NCBI GenBank assembly: GCA_030762175.1
Contig: CM060846.1
Location: forward strand, 241,337,512 to 241,401,511
Direction of reading: 5' to 3'
Source: Metallyticus violacea
Taxonomy: Eukaryota > Arthropoda > Insecta > Mantodea > Metallyticidae
Length of the DNA stretch: 64,000 nt
Shown: piece after piece, positions 61,391 through 64,000 of the stretch
Numbering within the stretch: position 1 is the first letter of the stretch
Layout of the letters: every line of letters begins with the position of its first letter
Translations under genes and position numbers: made by a program
Notes under the pieces: model-generated
Seen by the model: the letters and a program-made list of their open reading frames with translations, nothing else
Databases searched by the model: none
What the model was told of the DNA's origin: nothing

Positions 61391-61690
61391 AATTAATGTA
61401 GGATGTGTGTTATTGTGATAATTGTAAATGGAAAATTCTCTATTTGTATGTGTCTGTGAAACGCCTGTGGTGCCTCAGTAGTAAAAACGGGCATTAAACA
61501 CCAATATAAAAAGTGTTTGTGATTGCTTCGCAAACTCACGGAATGCTCCAGGAACTTAGTTTTAATTTAGTTTCTACTTCTCTATTTTTTGTTGTTTCGG
61601 AATGCTCCAGGAACTTAGTTTTAATTTAGTTTCTACTTCTCTGTTTTTTGTTGTTTGCTTGAGTTGTTCTAGGTGTTCTTTTTAATTTAT
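61391..61690 (+). repeat. LINE 3' UTR copy with 59-bp tandem duplication
   Basis: It matches the 3' UTR at 59140-59310 (GTAAATGGAAAATTCTCTAT, GGAATGCTCCAGGAACTTAG). A 59-bp unit is repeated directly at 61539-61597 and 61598-61656 with one difference. A short SINE-2 fragment interrupts it. Confidence 0.75.
61461..61513 (+). repeat. SINE-2 3' tail fragment inside LINE 3' UTR
   Basis: ACGCCTGTGGTGCCTCAGTA and AAAAACGGGCATTAAACACC match the SINE-2 end. TGTCTGTGA before and TGTTTGTGA after suggest a target-site duplication, and removing it restores the LINE UTR. Confidence 0.75.
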
Positions 61691-61774
61691 GTTGGAACTA
61701 TATATGCTACAATAAAAATGAAAAGAATATAAGACAGCTCTCACAAGCTTAATTAATGGTACAAGCAATGATAT

Positions 61775-61915
61775 TGTGTATAGATGCGCACAATATTTTT
61801 TGTAAATGTAGATTGTGCTACTGTTGTAATAGTATATGACAAGTTCTATGTTCGTAGGTCTTTGACTGCTTCTTGAACTCACTGAATGCTCCACCAACTA
61901 AACTAAAGTTTGCCA
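61775..61915 (+). repeat. LINE 3' UTR copy
   Basis: Shares TTTGTAAATGTAGATTGTG, TTCTATGTTCGTAGGTCT and CTGAATGCTCCACCAACTAA with 59170-59300. No coding part is attached. Confidence 0.75.
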
Positions 61916-62255
61916 ACAAAGTAGCTTGTATTATTTAGGCATTTTCAAAATTCATTTTTTGTGACTTTCACAAATGAGATAGGTTGTAATGACATCATGA
62001 GATGTGTTCGCATATCAATAATATGCATTGCTAGACTTTCATTGCACTGACAATAAATAAACTATTACTTTTTTTTAAGCACTTTAATTCAGACTGACCT
62101 TGTTAAACAAAAAAATTCAGAAGCAATGTATTAAGTGAATGTCATGACTGTATATAAACCTTCACTAATTTACCAATTGCTAGAATGTACTACAACACTG
62201 TTGTAGGATTGCTTGTGATTAGAGTATAATTTCTTACCAGAATATCTGAAAATTA

Positions 62256-62303
<48 letters not shown>

Positions 62304-63120
62304 TACCCAGATGCAGCAAATTTTTCAACAGAACTTTAAGAAGTGAAATTCAGATATTTCTGATTCTTTTTTAAAAAAGTAGAAGTTCATTTTAAAAACT
62401 CTAAGTATGTTTTGGTCCTCTACATGACTTTTAAAAAAATCAAAGCTTCTTGAAAGTAAAGAGTCCAATACTGTATGCAGCGAGTGCTAACAATTGCAGC
62501 AAGTGAATAGAAAGATTAATGATTCCAGAATGAACTTCCATAATTTAGTTTTTGGTTTGTGTATATACTGAAAAATATATAATAAAATATGAAAAAATAC
62601 ATTTTAAGCCATGCAAGACCAATGAAATTGGAAAATATGAACAAATATTAAAATTAATTCAAAATAATGCAGTTAAATGTTATGAAAGTTAAAAAGTAAT
62701 GTTTCACTTGTGAACTCTACACATTCCAAAATGCAAAAATTATGCTTTTGTTGCTCAGTTATTAATTGTTAAAATATATTAAATATATATATATGTGTGT
62801 GTGTGTGTATATATATATATCTATATCTATATCTACTCTCTAGTTATGACTAAGGCCTAGATTTTTAGGTTTTTGTAAAAGAAATTTAAACTTTTTATTA
62901 CTAATATACATTTGTATTAAAGTTTTAAACAAATGACATTAACCTTTTATAGTTTTTAATGAAAAATATATAACCAATGCTCTTGGAAACACAGAAGTTA
63001 AAACATTTCACATGTTGACACACCATTACTCTAATTATTGATTGTCTTTGGCTGGTAATTTATTTTTATATAATGACAACCAACATAAACACTTAAGATA
63101 CATAAACTGTCACAAAATTA
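61916..63120. other. unassigned 5' flank with two microsatellites
   Basis: (AT)n(AC)n at 62268-62303 and (AT)n(GT)n(AT)n at 62784-62835 are the only clear features. The rest is AT-rich. Confidence 0.6.
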
Positions 63121-63121
63121 T

Positions 63122-63408
63122 TGAGTTGGTCTAGCGGTAACCATACTTGTCTGGTAGATCCAAGATCATTGGTTCAATACTGATCAGAGTTGATGGAATT
63201 TTTCAACTGTAAAAATCAAATCCTAAGTATGGCTTTCTTTGAAATGGAAGTAAAGCCATGGGTCCTGTGTCATAGATTTATGGCATATAAAAGAACCTTA
63301 AGCCTGAAAGAAGAGGTCTCTGAGCAAAATTTATTAGTCGTTCATGCCATGAATTATGGGATGTTGATGAGCTGAGATGTTATAGAGCATCTATAAACAA
63401 AACAAATC
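63122..63408 (+). repeat. SINE-1 copy lacking the first bases
   Basis: It begins at GTTGGTCTAGCGGTAACCAT, without the GGTCCT acceptor-like start. The body CCTAAGTATGGCTTTCTTTG and the end GAGCATCTATAAACAAAACA match SINE-1. It is moderately diverged. Confidence 0.85.
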
Positions 63409-64000
63409 AATCAACTACACAGTTATTGTTATTTTTTTTATTTCTTTTTCTCTCAGTTTTTGGTGAAAATTAAATTAAAACTACATTTAATAGGCCATGA
63501 AAGTTTTAGTTCACATTTTTACACAGCTGCTATTCAAAATTAATTACATTTTTAATTTCTCTTAGGTGAATTTCTTTTTGTCATCTCCCAGTTCATTTCT
63601 ACATACTTTATACCAGACTTTCAGAATATATCCTCAGCACTCGCATGGAGTTTTATGTCTCGGCCAAGGCTGCTCCCATCCCAACTCATGGCCACCTGCC
63701 TGTCCTTGAACTTCCGAGTAGACACCAGTCTACATTCATTAGTGAAAATAGTAGGACAGTTGACTTTTAGAGCAACTTATTTTTGTGTGCAAATATAATT
63801 ATAAATATTAATCAGTTCTTCACATGCATGAGGAAGTTATTTGGAAGTTCCCCGGGCAATTTCCTCCTAGAACTGCAGTACACAATAAATAAATTTAATA
63901 CTTTTGGTTCATTGCAAAACAAGAAACACATGCAAATACATACAGTTATAACAGAAACAAATTAGAAAAAATTGGTGTAAATCTTGAATTTTTGTCATCA
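63409..64000. other. unassigned
   Basis: No recognised feature. A slightly GC-richer part at 63630-63720 has no motif I can name. Confidence 0.3.

Overview
The window is animal nuclear DNA, very probably from an insect or close arthropod relative. It is AT-rich, nearly gene-empty and packed with decayed transposable elements. The only host gene I can support is macoilin (MACO1/TMEM57 family) on the minus strand. Six coding exons, read from high to low coordinates, give its start codon and first ~235 residues: exon 1 60354-60433, exon 2 39610-39751, exon 3 39378-39504, exon 4 34179-34308, exon 5 15876-15942, exon 6 13218-13377. All have GT-AG borders and keep one reading frame through every splice. 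The rest of the gene must lie beyond position 1. Introns measure about 20.6 kb, 105 bp, 5.1 kb, 18.2 kb, 2.5 kb and more than 13.2 kb.

Almost everything else sits in those introns. Intron 6 (1-13217) holds remains of several LINEs, a Penelope-like element (PLE) and three SINEs. Intron 5 holds a perfect 128-bp inverted repeat that resembles paired PLE termini. Intron 4 (15943-34178) holds a nearly complete hAT transposon (17197-19499), a decayed Ty3/Gypsy retrotransposon (about 21330-25940), PLE fragments and many SINEs. Intron 3 holds a truncated mariner, two LINE fragments and a PLE fragment. Intron 1 (39752-60353) holds LINE fragments, a mariner-derived foldback element carrying only the DNA-binding half of a transposase, a full-length but dead mariner, a large LINE (48386-51355), a DUF4817-type transposase fragment, a PLE with reverse transcriptase and GIY-YIG domains, and a CR1/Jockey-like LINE pair.

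Three tRNA-headed SINE families recur. SINE-1 has a Glu-type head and ends in TAAATAAAT or poly(A). SINE-2 has a GGCCGAGG box and an ATTC-rich tail. SINE-3 is represented by two copies. Several copies have clear target-site duplications, and many have landed inside older LINE or Gypsy sequence, so relative ages can be read. Upstream of exon 1 (60434 to about 61300) is the likely 5' UTR and promoter area; 61390-64000 holds more LINE 3' ends, microsatellites and one SINE-1.

I do not see a bacterial-type operon, CRISPR array or new multi-gene system. The most unusual structures are the perfect inverted repeat at 15365-15643, the mariner foldback with its HTH-only reading frame at 44624-45390, and a recurrent hairpin (CTGAARA...GAAAC-like) at PLE 3' ends. 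Species cannot be fixed from the sequence; all family assignments rest on reading translated motifs by eye.
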